Assembly (NCBI RefSeq): GCF_001905665.1
Contig: NZ_LIVX01000004.1
Coordinates: forward strand, 833,019-897,018
From: Streptomyces sp. CB02261
GTDB lineage: Bacteria > Actinomycetota > Actinomycetes > Streptomycetales > Streptomycetaceae
Direction of reading: 5' to 3'
Length of the DNA stretch: 64,000 nt
A program made the translations under genes and the position numbers. Every line of letters starts with the position of its first letter. Within the stretch, counting starts at the first letter, position 1. Shown piece after piece: positions 33,076 to 41,151 of the stretch. Under the pieces are notes generated by a model, which was not told where the DNA came from, ran no database searches, and was given only the letters and a program-made list of their open reading frames with translations.

Positions 33076-35316
33076 GTGAACAGACGCAGAACCGCCCTGC
33101 TGTCCCTGACGGCCCTGCTGGCGACCGCTCTCACCGCGGTGCCCGCCGGCCCGGCGGGGGCGGACGAGGTCGAGCAGATCAGGAACGGCACCTTCGACTC
33201 GGCCACCGACGAGTGGTGGACGAACAACGTCACCGTCGCGCCGTCCGACGGCGAACTCTGCGCCGAGGTGCCGGGCGGCACGACGAACCGCTGGGACGCG
33301 GCCGTCGGCCAGAACGACATCGCGCTCGTCAAGGGCGAGTCGTACCGGCTCAGTTTCCGCGCGACGGGCGCCCCCCAGGGCAACGCCGTCCGTGCGGTCG
33401 TGGGCCTCCAGGTGCCGCCGTACGACACGTACCACGAGGTCACTCCGCAACTGAGCGTCTCCGGCGACACGTACACCTACACCTTCGCCTCGCCGGTGGA
33501 CACCGCGCAGGGCCAGGTCGCCTTCCAGCTCGGCGGCGGCGCCGATCCCTGGCGGTTCTGCCTGGACGACGTGTCCCTCCTGGGCGGCGTACCGCCGGAG
33601 CGGTACGAGCCCGACACCGGCCCCCGGGTCCGGGTCAACCAGGTCGCCTACCTGCCCCGCGGGCCGAAGAACGCCACCCTCGTCACCGACGCGACCGAGC
33701 GGCTGCCCTGGAAACTGAAGAACGCCTCCGGCGCCGTCGTCGCGCACGGCTGGACCGTGCCGCGCGGTGTCGACCCCTCATCCGGGCAGAACGTCCACTC
33801 GATCCGCTTCGGTGACCACCGCGGCGCAGGGGAGGGGTTCACCCTGGTCGCGGACGGCGAGACCAGCCGCCCCTTCGACATCGGCACCGCCGCGTACGAG
33901 AAGCTCCGCCTGGACGCGGCGAAGTTCTACTACACCCAGCGCAGCGGGGTCGCCATCCGCGACGACCTGCGCCCCGGGTACGGCCGCGACGCCGGTCACG
34001 TCGACATCGCCCCCAACCAGGGCGACGGGAACGTGCCGTGCCAGCCGGGTGGGTGCGACTACACGCTCGATGTCACCGGCGGCTGGTACGACGCCGGCGA
34101 CCACGGCAAGTACGTCGTCAACGGCGGCATCTCCGTCTGGCAGCTCCTCAGCACCTACGAGCGCGCCCGGCACGCCCGCACCGGGCAGGCCGCGCGGCTG
34201 GGCGACGGCACCCTGAACATCCCGGAGAGCGGCAACAAGGTCCCGGACATCCTCGACGAGGCCCGCTGGGAGATGGAGTTCCTGCTGAGGATGCAGGTGC
34301 CGGACGGCGAGCCGCTCGCCGGCATGGCGCATCACAAGATCCACGACGAGCAGTGGACGGGCCTGCCCCTGATGCCCTCCGACGACCCGCAGAAGCGCGA
34401 ACTGCACCCACCGACGACCGCGGCCACGCTGAACCTCGCGGCGACCGCCGCCCAGGCGGCCCGCCTGTACCGGCCGTACGACCCCCGGTTCGCCGCCGAA
34501 GCGCTCGCGGCGGCCCGCAAGGCCTGGGCCGCGGCCCTCGCCCACCCCGCCGTCCTCGCCTCCGAGAGCGACGGCGTCGGCGGCGGCACCTACGCCGACC
34601 GTGACGTCAGCGACGAGTTCTACTGGGCGGCCGCCGAGCTGTACCTGACCACGGGCGGCAAGGAGTTCCAGGACCACATCCTGCGCTCCCCGGTCCACAC
34701 CGCCGACATCTTCGGGCCGATCAGCTTCGACTGGGCGCGCACGGCCGTCCCCGCCCGCCTCGACCTGGCCACCGTCCCGAACCGGCTGCCCGGCCGCGAC
34801 CAGGTCCGTCGGTCCGTACGCGAGGGAGCCGACCGCTACCTGGCCACGCTGGAAGCCCACCCCTACGGCATGCCGTACGCCCCGGAGGGCCACCGGTACG
34901 ACTGGGGCTCCACGCACCAGATCCTCAACAACGCCGTCGTCCTGGCCACCGCCCACGACATCACCGGCGGCGCGAAGTACCGCGACGGCGCCGTCCAGGC
35001 CATGGACTCCGTCCTGGGCCGCAACGCCCTCAACATCTCGTACGTCACGGGCTACGGCGAGGTCAGCGCCCAGAACCAGCACAGCCGCTGGTACGCCCAC
35101 CAGCTCGACCCGAAGCTGCCGCGCCCGCCCGTCGGCTCGCTGTCCGGCGGACCCAACTCGAGCATCCAGGACCCGCTCGCGCAGAGCAGACTCCAGGGAT
35201 GCACCGGGCAGTTCTGCTACATCGACGACATCCAGTCCTGGTCGACCAACGAGCTCACGATCAACTGGAACTCCGCCCTCACCTGGATGGCCTCCTTCGT
35301 GGCCGATCAGGGCTGA
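33076..35316 (+). CDS. Secreted GH9 cellulase with N-terminal CBM4/9 and Ig-like domain
   Basis: A 746-residue secreted endo/exoglucanase. Domain order: signal peptide (1-30), CBM4/9-type carbohydrate-binding module (about 33-175), cellulase N-terminal Ig-like domain (about 185-270) and GH9 (alpha/alpha)6 barrel to the end. The barrel has the catalytic-base region GGWYDAGDHGKYV and the acid segment SWSTNELTINWNS near the C-terminus. The start is GTG at 33076 with GAGGAG at 7 bp. It is divergent from the GH12 gene, with one CebR operator 59 bp upstream. Together with the LPMO and GH12 it makes a compact cellulose-degrading set, probably induced by cellobiose. Confidence 0.94.
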   Translation: MNRRRTALLSLTALLATALTAVPAGPAGADEVEQIRNGTFDSATDEWWTNNVTVAPSDGELCAEVPGGTTNRWDAAVGQNDIALVKGESYRLSFRATGAPQGNAVRAVVGLQVPPYDTYHEVTPQLSVSGDTYTYTFASPVDTAQGQVAFQLGGGADPWRFCLDDVSLLGGVPPERYEPDTGPRVRVNQVAYLPRGPKNATLVTDATERLPWKLKNASGAVVAHGWTVPRGVDPSSGQNVHSIRFGDHRGAGEGFTLVADGETSRPFDIGTAAYEKLRLDAAKFYYTQRSGVAIRDDLRPGYGRDAGHVDIAPNQGDGNVPCQPGGCDYTLDVTGGWYDAGDHGKYVVNGGISVWQLLSTYERARHARTGQAARLGDGTLNIPESGNKVPDILDEARWEMEFLLRMQVPDGEPLAGMAHHKIHDEQWTGLPLMPSDDPQKRELHPPTTAATLNLAATAAQAARLYRPYDPRFAAEALAAARKAWAAALAHPAVLASESDGVGGGTYADRDVSDEFYWAAAELYLTTGGKEFQDHILRSPVHTADIFGPISFDWARTAVPARLDLATVPNRLPGRDQVRRSVREGADRYLATLEAHPYGMPYAPEGHRYDWGSTHQILNNAVVLATAHDITGGAKYRDGAVQAMDSVLGRNALNISYVTGYGEVSAQNQHSRWYAHQLDPKLPRPPVGSLSGGPNSSIQDPLAQSRLQGCTGQFCYIDDIQSWSTNELTINWNSALTWMASFVADQG

Positions 35317-35338
35317 CCCGGAGCGCCACCCGACGGGA

Positions 35339-35361
35339 CCCCCGACGCACCGCGTCGGGGG
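35339..35361. terminator. Hairpin between GH9 and thioredoxin-like genes
   Basis: CCCCCGACGC and GCGTCGGGGG form a 10-bp stem closed by a 3-nt loop, 22 bases past the GH9 stop and 21 bases from the convergent gene's stop. It can serve both genes. Confidence 0.65.
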
Positions 35362-35382
35362 CCCTGCCGTACCGGGGCGCTC

Positions 35383-35724
35383 TCAGAGGTGCCCGTCCAG
35401 GAACTCCCGGACCTCGGCGCTCGTCATGGTCCCCGGGCCGTGCGCCGCCACCGCCTCTCCCTCCTTCAGCAGGACGCAGGACGGGGCCCCGGTGACCCCG
35501 TACCGCTCGGTCGCGGCCGGGCAGCGGGTGATGTCGGCGCGGACGGTCGTCAGCCGGTCCGCGTACTCCTCGGCGATGCCGCCCACGACGAGGTCCATCG
35601 CCCGGCACGGCTCGATCGCCTTGGGCCATGTCCCGATGAAGTACGCGAGGACCGGGACTCGGCTCATCCCGAGGATGAAATCGAACTCCGCGTCCTCACG
35701 GGGCTGGTGAACGCGCTTCGCCAT
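35383..35724 (-). CDS. Thioredoxin-fold protein lacking the nucleophilic cysteine
   Basis: A 113-residue thioredoxin-like protein. The fold is clear from the DIL/VLAYFIGTWP segment, the ADITRCPAATERYGVTGAPSCVLLKEG segment with the cis-Pro (GAPS), and the C-terminal helix. The active site, normally WCGPC, reads PKAIEPC: the first cysteine is replaced by Ile37 and only Cys40 remains. It cannot be a normal disulfide reductase, so a chaperone, binding or monothiol role is more likely. ATG at 35724 has AGGAG at 6 bp. It is convergent with the GH9 gene and followed upstream by an unrelated membrane-protein gene. Confidence 0.8.
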   Translation of the reverse strand: MAKRVHQPREDAEFDFILGMSRVPVLAYFIGTWPKAIEPCRAMDLVVGGIAEEYADRLTTVRADITRCPAATERYGVTGAPSCVLLKEGEAVAAHGPGTMTSAEVREFLDGHL

Positions 35725-35808
35725 GGAAGCTCCTGACCTCGTGTTCCGTCGTTCCGCGCCCATCATCCCCCGTGCCCCCGCCCGCACCGGGCGGGGCCCC
35801 GACGATCC

Positions 35809-36414
35809 TCAGGGCCGGAGCCCGACGTGCTCGAGCGCGAGCCTGCTGAGGTCGCCGATGGCCTGCCGGTCCCCGTGACGCCAGGCGTCGGCCCACCCAC
35901 CCGGCGGGGCCGGGAGCCCGGCCAGCGCGCCCGGAGGTCCGGTGAGGGCGCGCAGGGCGAGCAGGTCTGCGCCTCCGGGAGCCGCGGTGAGCCGGCGCAG
36001 GGTGCTGCTGCGCCGGATCCAGAGCAGGCGCGGCGGAAGCCACAGCAGCAGGACGACGAGCACCGGACCGACGATGAGGACCGCGGTGACCACGTCGGCG
36101 ACCTGACCGACGGTGTCCTGCAGCGACGCGCCCGCGTCGGCGAGGCCGGAGCTCGCGTCGGCCGCGGACCGCAGCGGCCTCTGCAGGACGTCGCCGATGA
36201 GCGGTACGTCCGACGCCGCGTCTCCCGCGTTGCCGAGCTCCTCGGCGAGGCTGTCGCCGGAACTCTCCACCGTGCGCCCCGGCTCGGCCAGTAGCATGAC
36301 CACCTCGCGGACGGCGAGGGCCGCCCACACCGCGGCGGCGATCAGGGCCACGGCGATCACGTCCACCAGCACCTGGCGGGTCCGGCGGGCGGGCGTCTGG
36401 GCGTAGAGGCGCAA
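35809..36414 (-). CDS. Two-helix membrane protein of unknown function
   Basis: A 201-residue protein with one hydrophobic helix near residues 16-40 and another near 108-130. An extracytoplasmic helical loop rich in Ala, Asp and Ser separates them, and a soluble C-terminal tail of about 70 residues follows (PPRLLWIRRSSTLRRL). The start is TTG at 36414 with GGGAG at 7 bp. No family is recognised. It lies 84 bp upstream of the thioredoxin-like gene on the same strand and could be co-transcribed. Confidence 0.65.
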   Translation of the reverse strand: MRLYAQTPARRTRQVLVDVIAVALIAAAVWAALAVREVVMLLAEPGRTVESSGDSLAEELGNAGDAASDVPLIGDVLQRPLRSAADASSGLADAGASLQDTVGQVADVVTAVLIVGPVLVVLLLWLPPRLLWIRRSSTLRRLTAAPGGADLLALRALTGPPGALAGLPAPPGGWADAWRHGDRQAIGDLSRLALEHVGLRP

Positions 36415-36608
36415 CGGAGGGCTCCCGTTCGGGTCAGGACGTCGAGGAGGTCCGGCCGCCCCGGTCGCGACCCGGCCGACCGGTCGTCGGGTTCAACTCT
36501 TCCACCCCGCCCCACGGGCGACCGTGCGGGACACGAGGCGGGCGATCGTCCATACGGGGCCGCGAAGGCAGGTCCGTGCCGCCGCGTGTCCGCCGCGCCG
36601 GCCGGTGT

Positions 36609-37589
36609 TCACCCGTCGAGCAGGGCCACGGTCTCCCGCAGTCGCTCGCACGCCCAGTCGTACTGACCGCTGTCGGTGTGCCCCCGGTAGGTCGTCTCGA
36701 TGATCTGGATCAGGGCGAGATGGAGGTTGTAGAGCCGGCGGCGGGTCCGCTCGGCGGGCGTGAACGGGCGGTGGCCGTAGCCGCGGACGAACGCCGTGGA
36801 GTCCCCGTACGCGCTCGACTCGCTCCCGGCGAAGCCGAACTCCATCAGCGGGTCGCCGTAGAACGCACGCTCGTGGTCGAGGATCGCGACGATCCGGCCG
36901 TTGCGGACCATGCAGTTGCCGGGCCACAGGTCCCACTCGACGAAACGGGCTTCGGTCACCTCGTCCAGGGTGTCGGCGTGGGACGTCACGAGCGCGCGGA
37001 TCGAGGCGTAGTCGTGGCGCAGGTCGACGCCCCGTCGCTCGCCGTCGGCCAGCAGCTCCTCGACCATCCGCAGGAAGGCAGCGCGCCAGGTGCTGTCGCC
37101 CGGTCCGGCCAGCGGGCCGAACGCGGAGCCCGGGATGCCGTTCAGCTCGCGGGTGACCGCGCCGAGCGCCTCGCCGTACGCGTCGGTCTCCGACGGGGCC
37201 AGGGTGTCGTGGAGGCTGTGGAGGTTGTCCGCGTCGACGTACGTCATGAAGAAGTAGTCGGCGTCGCACAGCTCACGGCTCCGATCGGCGAAGTCGACGG
37301 CCGGCACCGGGATGCTCGTGTGCTCCTGGATCAGCCGCAGCGCCTCCAGCTCGGTGGCCATCGCGTCGCGCTCGTAGGTCATGACCTCGACGTCCGGCGG
37401 CGGCGCGATCTTGAGAACGGCCTGCGCGCCCGAGCGCAGCCGGATCCGATAGGCCACGTTGAAGCAGCCGTCACCCAGTTCGCCGAGCCAGTCGTCGCCC
37501 GCGTCGCACACCTGGTCCGGGCCGTAGGCGCGGGCGACCATCGCGCGAAGCGCCTCGACGGGCTGCCGGTTCTTGGTGATGCTCTCCAT
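36609..37589 (-). CDS. APH-family phosphotransferase
   Basis: A 326-residue kinase of the aminoglycoside/choline kinase fold. The Gly-rich region is LGDGCFNVAYRI (about 38-49), with Lys60 in AVLKIAP. The catalytic loop is FVEWDLWPGNCMV with Asp220 and Asn225, where the usual HGD is EWD, and the metal-binding Asp238 lies in AILDHE. The catalytic aspartate is intact, so it should transfer phosphate from ATP to a small hydroxylated metabolite, protein or drug. ATG at 37589; the frame before it lacks homology. No resistance or biosynthetic genes are adjacent, so an antibiotic-resistance role is not supported. Confidence 0.8.
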   Translation of the reverse strand: MESITKNRQPVEALRAMVARAYGPDQVCDAGDDWLGELGDGCFNVAYRIRLRSGAQAVLKIAPPPDVEVMTYERDAMATELEALRLIQEHTSIPVPAVDFADRSRELCDADYFFMTYVDADNLHSLHDTLAPSETDAYGEALGAVTRELNGIPGSAFGPLAGPGDSTWRAAFLRMVEELLADGERRGVDLRHDYASIRALVTSHADTLDEVTEARFVEWDLWPGNCMVRNGRIVAILDHERAFYGDPLMEFGFAGSESSAYGDSTAFVRGYGHRPFTPAERTRRRLYNLHLALIQIIETTYRGHTDSGQYDWACERLRETVALLDG

Positions 37590-37709
37590 CAGTCCTCCAC
37601 CCGAAGCGTGATCGGACGGTAGCACCGGGACCGCGTGGGCCACTCGGGTAATCCACGGCGCCCGCCCGCGAGGGCACACGCTGGTCCCGCTCGGCGGCCG
37701 GCAGCCGCG

Positions 37710-39086
37710 TCACCCCGTCGCGGCGTCCTCCAGGCAGGAGAGCAGGAACTCCCTCACCTCGGTGGCGTGGATGCGCTCCCGGGCGCCCGCGGGGCTGGAG
37801 CACAGCAGGACGGGGCTGTCGTCGGGGTCGTCCGGCAGGCGGCCGTGGCTCCCCCGGACGCAGGACGGGTCGGTGGGCACGACGGACATGGCGGTCCGTA
37901 CGCCCAGCTTGAACTTGGCCACGGTCATGGCCGCCCTCGCCATGACCAGCGGATCGGCCGGATCGAAGAACAGCTCGGCCGGGTCGTAGCCCGGCTTGCG
38001 GTGGATCTCCACCCCGCGGGCGAAGTCCGGGGCCCGCTCGTCGTCCAGCCAGTAGTAGTAGGTGAACCAGCTGTCCGAGGAGGCGACGGCGACGAGTTCA
38101 CCGGCCCGCGCGTGCCGCAGCCCGGCCTTCTCCTGCTCGTCGCGGTCCAGGACCTGGTCGACTCCCTCGGTCCTCAGCAGCACCTCCCGTACGTGCGGCA
38201 GGTCCTCGGGGTCGGCGACGTACACGTGGGACACCTGGTGGTCGGGCGTCGCGAACGCGCGGGAGGTCCAGGGATCGAGGTACTCCATGCCCTGCTGCGT
38301 GTACACGTTCAGCAGGCCCTCACGGCGCAGGGCCCGGTTGATGTCGACGGGACGCCGCACCTCCGTGATGCCGTACTCGCTCAGCACCACGACCGTGCTT
38401 CCCCGCACCGAGAGGGATTCCAGGAGTGGGGCGAGGACGGTGTCGAGTTCACCGGCGGCGGCCCGCGCCCGGGGGGAGTTCGGGCCGTGCCGCTGGAGGT
38501 CGTAGTCGAGGTGGGGGAGGTAGACGAAGGTGAGGTCCGGGTCGTGGTCCGCGAGGACGCGCCGGGTCGCGTCGACGATCCACCGGGAGGACGCGATGCC
38601 GGCCTTCGGGCCCCAGTAGTCGAACAGCGGGAACGGGCCGAACTCGGCGGTGAGGCTGTCGCGCAACCCGGCCGGGACCGTGTAGCAGTCGGGGGACTTG
38701 CGTCCGTCGTAGTGGTAGACGGGACGCGGGGTGACGGTGATGTCCACGTCCGCCCCCATGGCGTACCACCAGCAGATGTTGGCGACCGTGAGGCCGGGCC
38801 GGGAGCGCCGGGCGGTCTGCCACACCTTCTCGCCCTGGACGAGGGCGTTGTGCTGGCGCCAGAACGCGACCTCGCCCATGTCGCGGTCGTACCAGCCGTT
38901 GCCGACGACCCCGTGCTCGGCGGGCATCCGCCCGGTCAGGAAGGTGGACTGGACCGAGCAGGTCACCGCGGGCAGGACGGTGTCCAGTCCGGCGGCGAAA
39001 CCCGACGCGGCGACGGACCGCAGCCGGGGCATGTGGGCGAGGGTCCGCGGGGTGAGCCCCACGACATCCAGGACGACGACACTCAT
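37710..39086 (-). CDS. Alkaline-phosphatase-superfamily nucleotide pyrophosphatase/phosphodiesterase (EboF-like)
   Basis: A 458-residue metal-dependent phosphodiesterase of the NPP type. The metal Asp lies in VVVLDVVGL. The nucleophile region is LPAVTCSVQSTFLTGRMPAEHGVVGNGW. Further metal ligands lie in LPHLDYDLQRHG and PDHQVSHVYV. The usual SDHG motif reads LSEYGIT, an altered metal site. Described ebo clusters carry such an enzyme, which presumably cleaves a phosphodiester or pyrophosphate on the exported metabolite. ATG at 39086 overlaps the eboE stop by one base (TGATG). It is the last gene of the seven-gene operon. Confidence 0.85.
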   Translation of the reverse strand: MSVVVLDVVGLTPRTLAHMPRLRSVAASGFAAGLDTVLPAVTCSVQSTFLTGRMPAEHGVVGNGWYDRDMGEVAFWRQHNALVQGEKVWQTARRSRPGLTVANICWWYAMGADVDITVTPRPVYHYDGRKSPDCYTVPAGLRDSLTAEFGPFPLFDYWGPKAGIASSRWIVDATRRVLADHDPDLTFVYLPHLDYDLQRHGPNSPRARAAAGELDTVLAPLLESLSVRGSTVVVLSEYGITEVRRPVDINRALRREGLLNVYTQQGMEYLDPWTSRAFATPDHQVSHVYVADPEDLPHVREVLLRTEGVDQVLDRDEQEKAGLRHARAGELVAVASSDSWFTYYYWLDDERAPDFARGVEIHRKPGYDPAELFFDPADPLVMARAAMTVAKFKLGVRTAMSVVPTDPSCVRGSHGRLPDDPDDSPVLLCSSPAGARERIHATEVREFLLSCLEDAATG

Positions 39087-40294
39087 CAGGCACTTCCGTT
39101 CGGTTCGGGCGAGCGGTCCCGCTCGGAGTCGGATTCCGCGCCGGACAGGCCGAGTCCGAGCAGCTCGCGGCGCGTCCAGGCGAGCTCGGCGGCGATCCCC
39201 TCGGCGAGACCGGCGCTGTCGCGCGGCGGCTCCGGCAGCACCGACCAGGTGTAGGTCTCCGTCTCGAAGTGCCGGGTGACGGGGTGGTCGGCGCGCAGCA
39301 GCGCGGCCAGCGCGCCGCGCAGGACGGACCGGGTCGATGTCAGCGGGGGTACCGGGTCGGCGTGCACCGGGATGTGGAAGTGGGTGCGCCACGGGCTGCC
39401 GTCACCGAGGGCCGCCGGTCCCGCGCACGCCTCCGGCAGGTCGTCCGTTCCGGTGGCGGGTCGTCCCGCCCGGCGTGTCTGGTGGAGGAAGCGGGGTTCG
39501 TCGAAGGCCGCGAGCGCCGCGCGTGTGGCGGGATCGGCCGGGTCCTCCGCGTGCAGGGCGCAGGAGATCTGTGCCTTCACCACGGGGACGCCGGCTCCGG
39601 CCAGCCGCCGCAGGGCCTCCGCCGGAGTCTCGAAGGCCACGGCGAGATGGCAGATGTCCAGGCAGAGGCCGAAGTGGCGCGGGTCGAGGTCCGACAGGTG
39701 CCGTACCGCGTCCGAGGTCGTCTCCACGAGGCACCCCGGTTCCGGCTCGAACGCCACCCGGACGGTCCGGCCGGTCCGGCGGCCGATCTCCCCGAGCTCG
39801 GCTCCGAGGAGCCGGATCTGACGTGCCGCGAGGTCGGAGTGGTGCGGTCGCCAGTCGGTCCCCCATCCGAACGGGAGCGTCGAGATGCTGCCCTCCGCGA
39901 CGTCGTCGGGCAGGAGCCGGGCGAGGACATGGGCCAGGTGCGCGGTGTACCGGCGCCGGTCCGGCGAGGTCCAGTCCGGCCGGTACACGGCGTGCTTGAC
40001 GACGGGCCGGTGGAAACCCTCGTACGGGAATCCGTTGAGGGTGACGACCTCCAGGCCCCGCGCGGTGAGTTCGGCCCGCAGCCTCAGCGTCAGGCCGACG
40101 TCGGCCGCCAGCGCGGCGGCCACCGGGTGGGCGAGCCACAGCCCGATGCCCAGGACCGGTTCCTCCAGGCGCTCCCGGACGGGCAGGGCGTAGCTGTCGA
40201 GCTGGTCCAGGATGCCGTCGAGGTCCTCGGCCGGGTGCACGTTGGTGCAGTAGCCGACGTGGACGAGTTCCCCGCCGGGATGCCGCAGGCGCAT
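39086..40294 (-). CDS. eboE: Metabolite traffic protein EboE (TIM-barrel)
   Basis: A 402-residue protein matching EboE: the opening HVGYCTNVHPAEDLDGILDQL, LTLNGFPYEGFHRPVVKHAVYRPDW and STLPFGW are characteristic. The fold is a xylose-isomerase-like TIM barrel; acidic and His residues in EPEPGCLVE and LDICHLAVAFE mark the metal site. In cyanobacteria the ebo cluster is needed to move the scytonemin precursor to the periplasm, but the biochemical role of EboE is unknown. The start overlaps the TatD stop by one base and its own stop overlaps the next start, both as TGATG. Confidence 0.9.
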   Translation of the reverse strand: MRLRHPGGELVHVGYCTNVHPAEDLDGILDQLDSYALPVRERLEEPVLGIGLWLAHPVAAALAADVGLTLRLRAELTARGLEVVTLNGFPYEGFHRPVVKHAVYRPDWTSPDRRRYTAHLAHVLARLLPDDVAEGSISTLPFGWGTDWRPHHSDLAARQIRLLGAELGEIGRRTGRTVRVAFEPEPGCLVETTSDAVRHLSDLDPRHFGLCLDICHLAVAFETPAEALRRLAGAGVPVVKAQISCALHAEDPADPATRAALAAFDEPRFLHQTRRAGRPATGTDDLPEACAGPAALGDGSPWRTHFHIPVHADPVPPLTSTRSVLRGALAALLRADHPVTRHFETETYTWSVLPEPPRDSAGLAEGIAAELAWTRRELLGLGLSGAESDSERDRSPEPNGSA

Positions 40295-41151
40295 CAGCTG
40301 CCTCCCCTGCGGATCGAGTTCCCGGCGAACAGGGCCTCGTCCGACGGGCGGTCGCCGTCGTCCAGGACGAGCCTGCCGCTCTGGCCGTAGAACTCCACCG
40401 GGTTGCGCCACAGCACCTGGTCCACGTCGTCCTCGGTGAACCCGGCGCCGAGCATGGCGAGCGCGGTCGCGTGGGTGCGCAGCGGGTCGCTGTGGCCCCA
40501 GTCGGCGGCCGAGTTCACCAGGACGCGACGGGTGCCGTGCTCCTTCAGGATGGCGACCATCCGGTCCGGGTCCATCTTGGTGTCCGGGTAGATGGAGAAG
40601 CCCATCCAGCACCCGGACTCGGCGACGACGGGAGCGGTGACCTCGTTGAGGTGGTCGACCGCGACCAGGGCCGGATCGATGCCGTCGGCACGGACGATCT
40701 CCAGCGTACGGACGGTGCCGACGGCCTTGTCGCGGTGCGGGGTGTGCACCAGCGCGGGAAGGCCGTGCTCGCGGGCCAGCGCCAGTTGCACGGTGAAGGC
40801 GTGCTCCTCGGCGTCGGTCATCGAGTCGAAGCCGATCTCGCCGACGGCGACGACGTTGTCCTTCACCAGGTACCGGGGCAGGTCGTCGAGGACGGGCAGG
40901 CAGCGCGGGTCGTTGGCCTCCTTGGGGTTGAGCGCGATCGCGCAGAAGTGCCGGACGCCGTACTGGGCGGCGCGGTACGGCTCCCACCCCAGGAGCGTGT
41001 CGAAGTAGTCGTGGAAGCTGCCGGGAGAGGTGCGCGGCTGACCGAGCCAGAACGCGGGCTCGACGAGGGCGCGGACTCCGGCGGCGCGCATGGCCCGGTA
41101 GTCGTCGGTGGTGCGCGAGGTCATGTGGATGTGGGGGTCAAAGATGCGCAT
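40294..41151 (-). CDS. TatD-family metal-dependent hydrolase (EboB-like)
   Basis: A 285-residue amidohydrolase-fold protein. Metal ligands are visible in order: HIH near the start (FDPHIHMTS), Glu in GEIGFDS, His in LVHTPHRDK, His in VDHLNE and Asp in VNSAADWG. All are intact, so it should be an active phosphoesterase- or amidohydrolase-type enzyme. ATG at 41151 lies inside the end of the preceding gene (14-bp overlap). TatD-like hydrolases are a constant part of ebo clusters (EboB). The substrate is unknown. Confidence 0.88.
   Translation of the reverse strand: MRIFDPHIHMTSRTTDDYRAMRAAGVRALVEPAFWLGQPRTSPGSFHDYFDTLLGWEPYRAAQYGVRHFCAIALNPKEANDPRCLPVLDDLPRYLVKDNVVAVGEIGFDSMTDAEEHAFTVQLALAREHGLPALVHTPHRDKAVGTVRTLEIVRADGIDPALVAVDHLNEVTAPVVAESGCWMGFSIYPDTKMDPDRMVAILKEHGTRRVLVNSAADWGHSDPLRTHATALAMLGAGFTEDDVDQVLWRNPVEFYGQSGRLVLDDGDRPSDEALFAGNSIRRGGS

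Noticed and set aside
36609..37589. Aminoglycoside resistance gene
   Set aside because: Only the general kinase fold is visible, the catalytic loop differs from known resistance enzymes, and no biosynthetic cluster is present.
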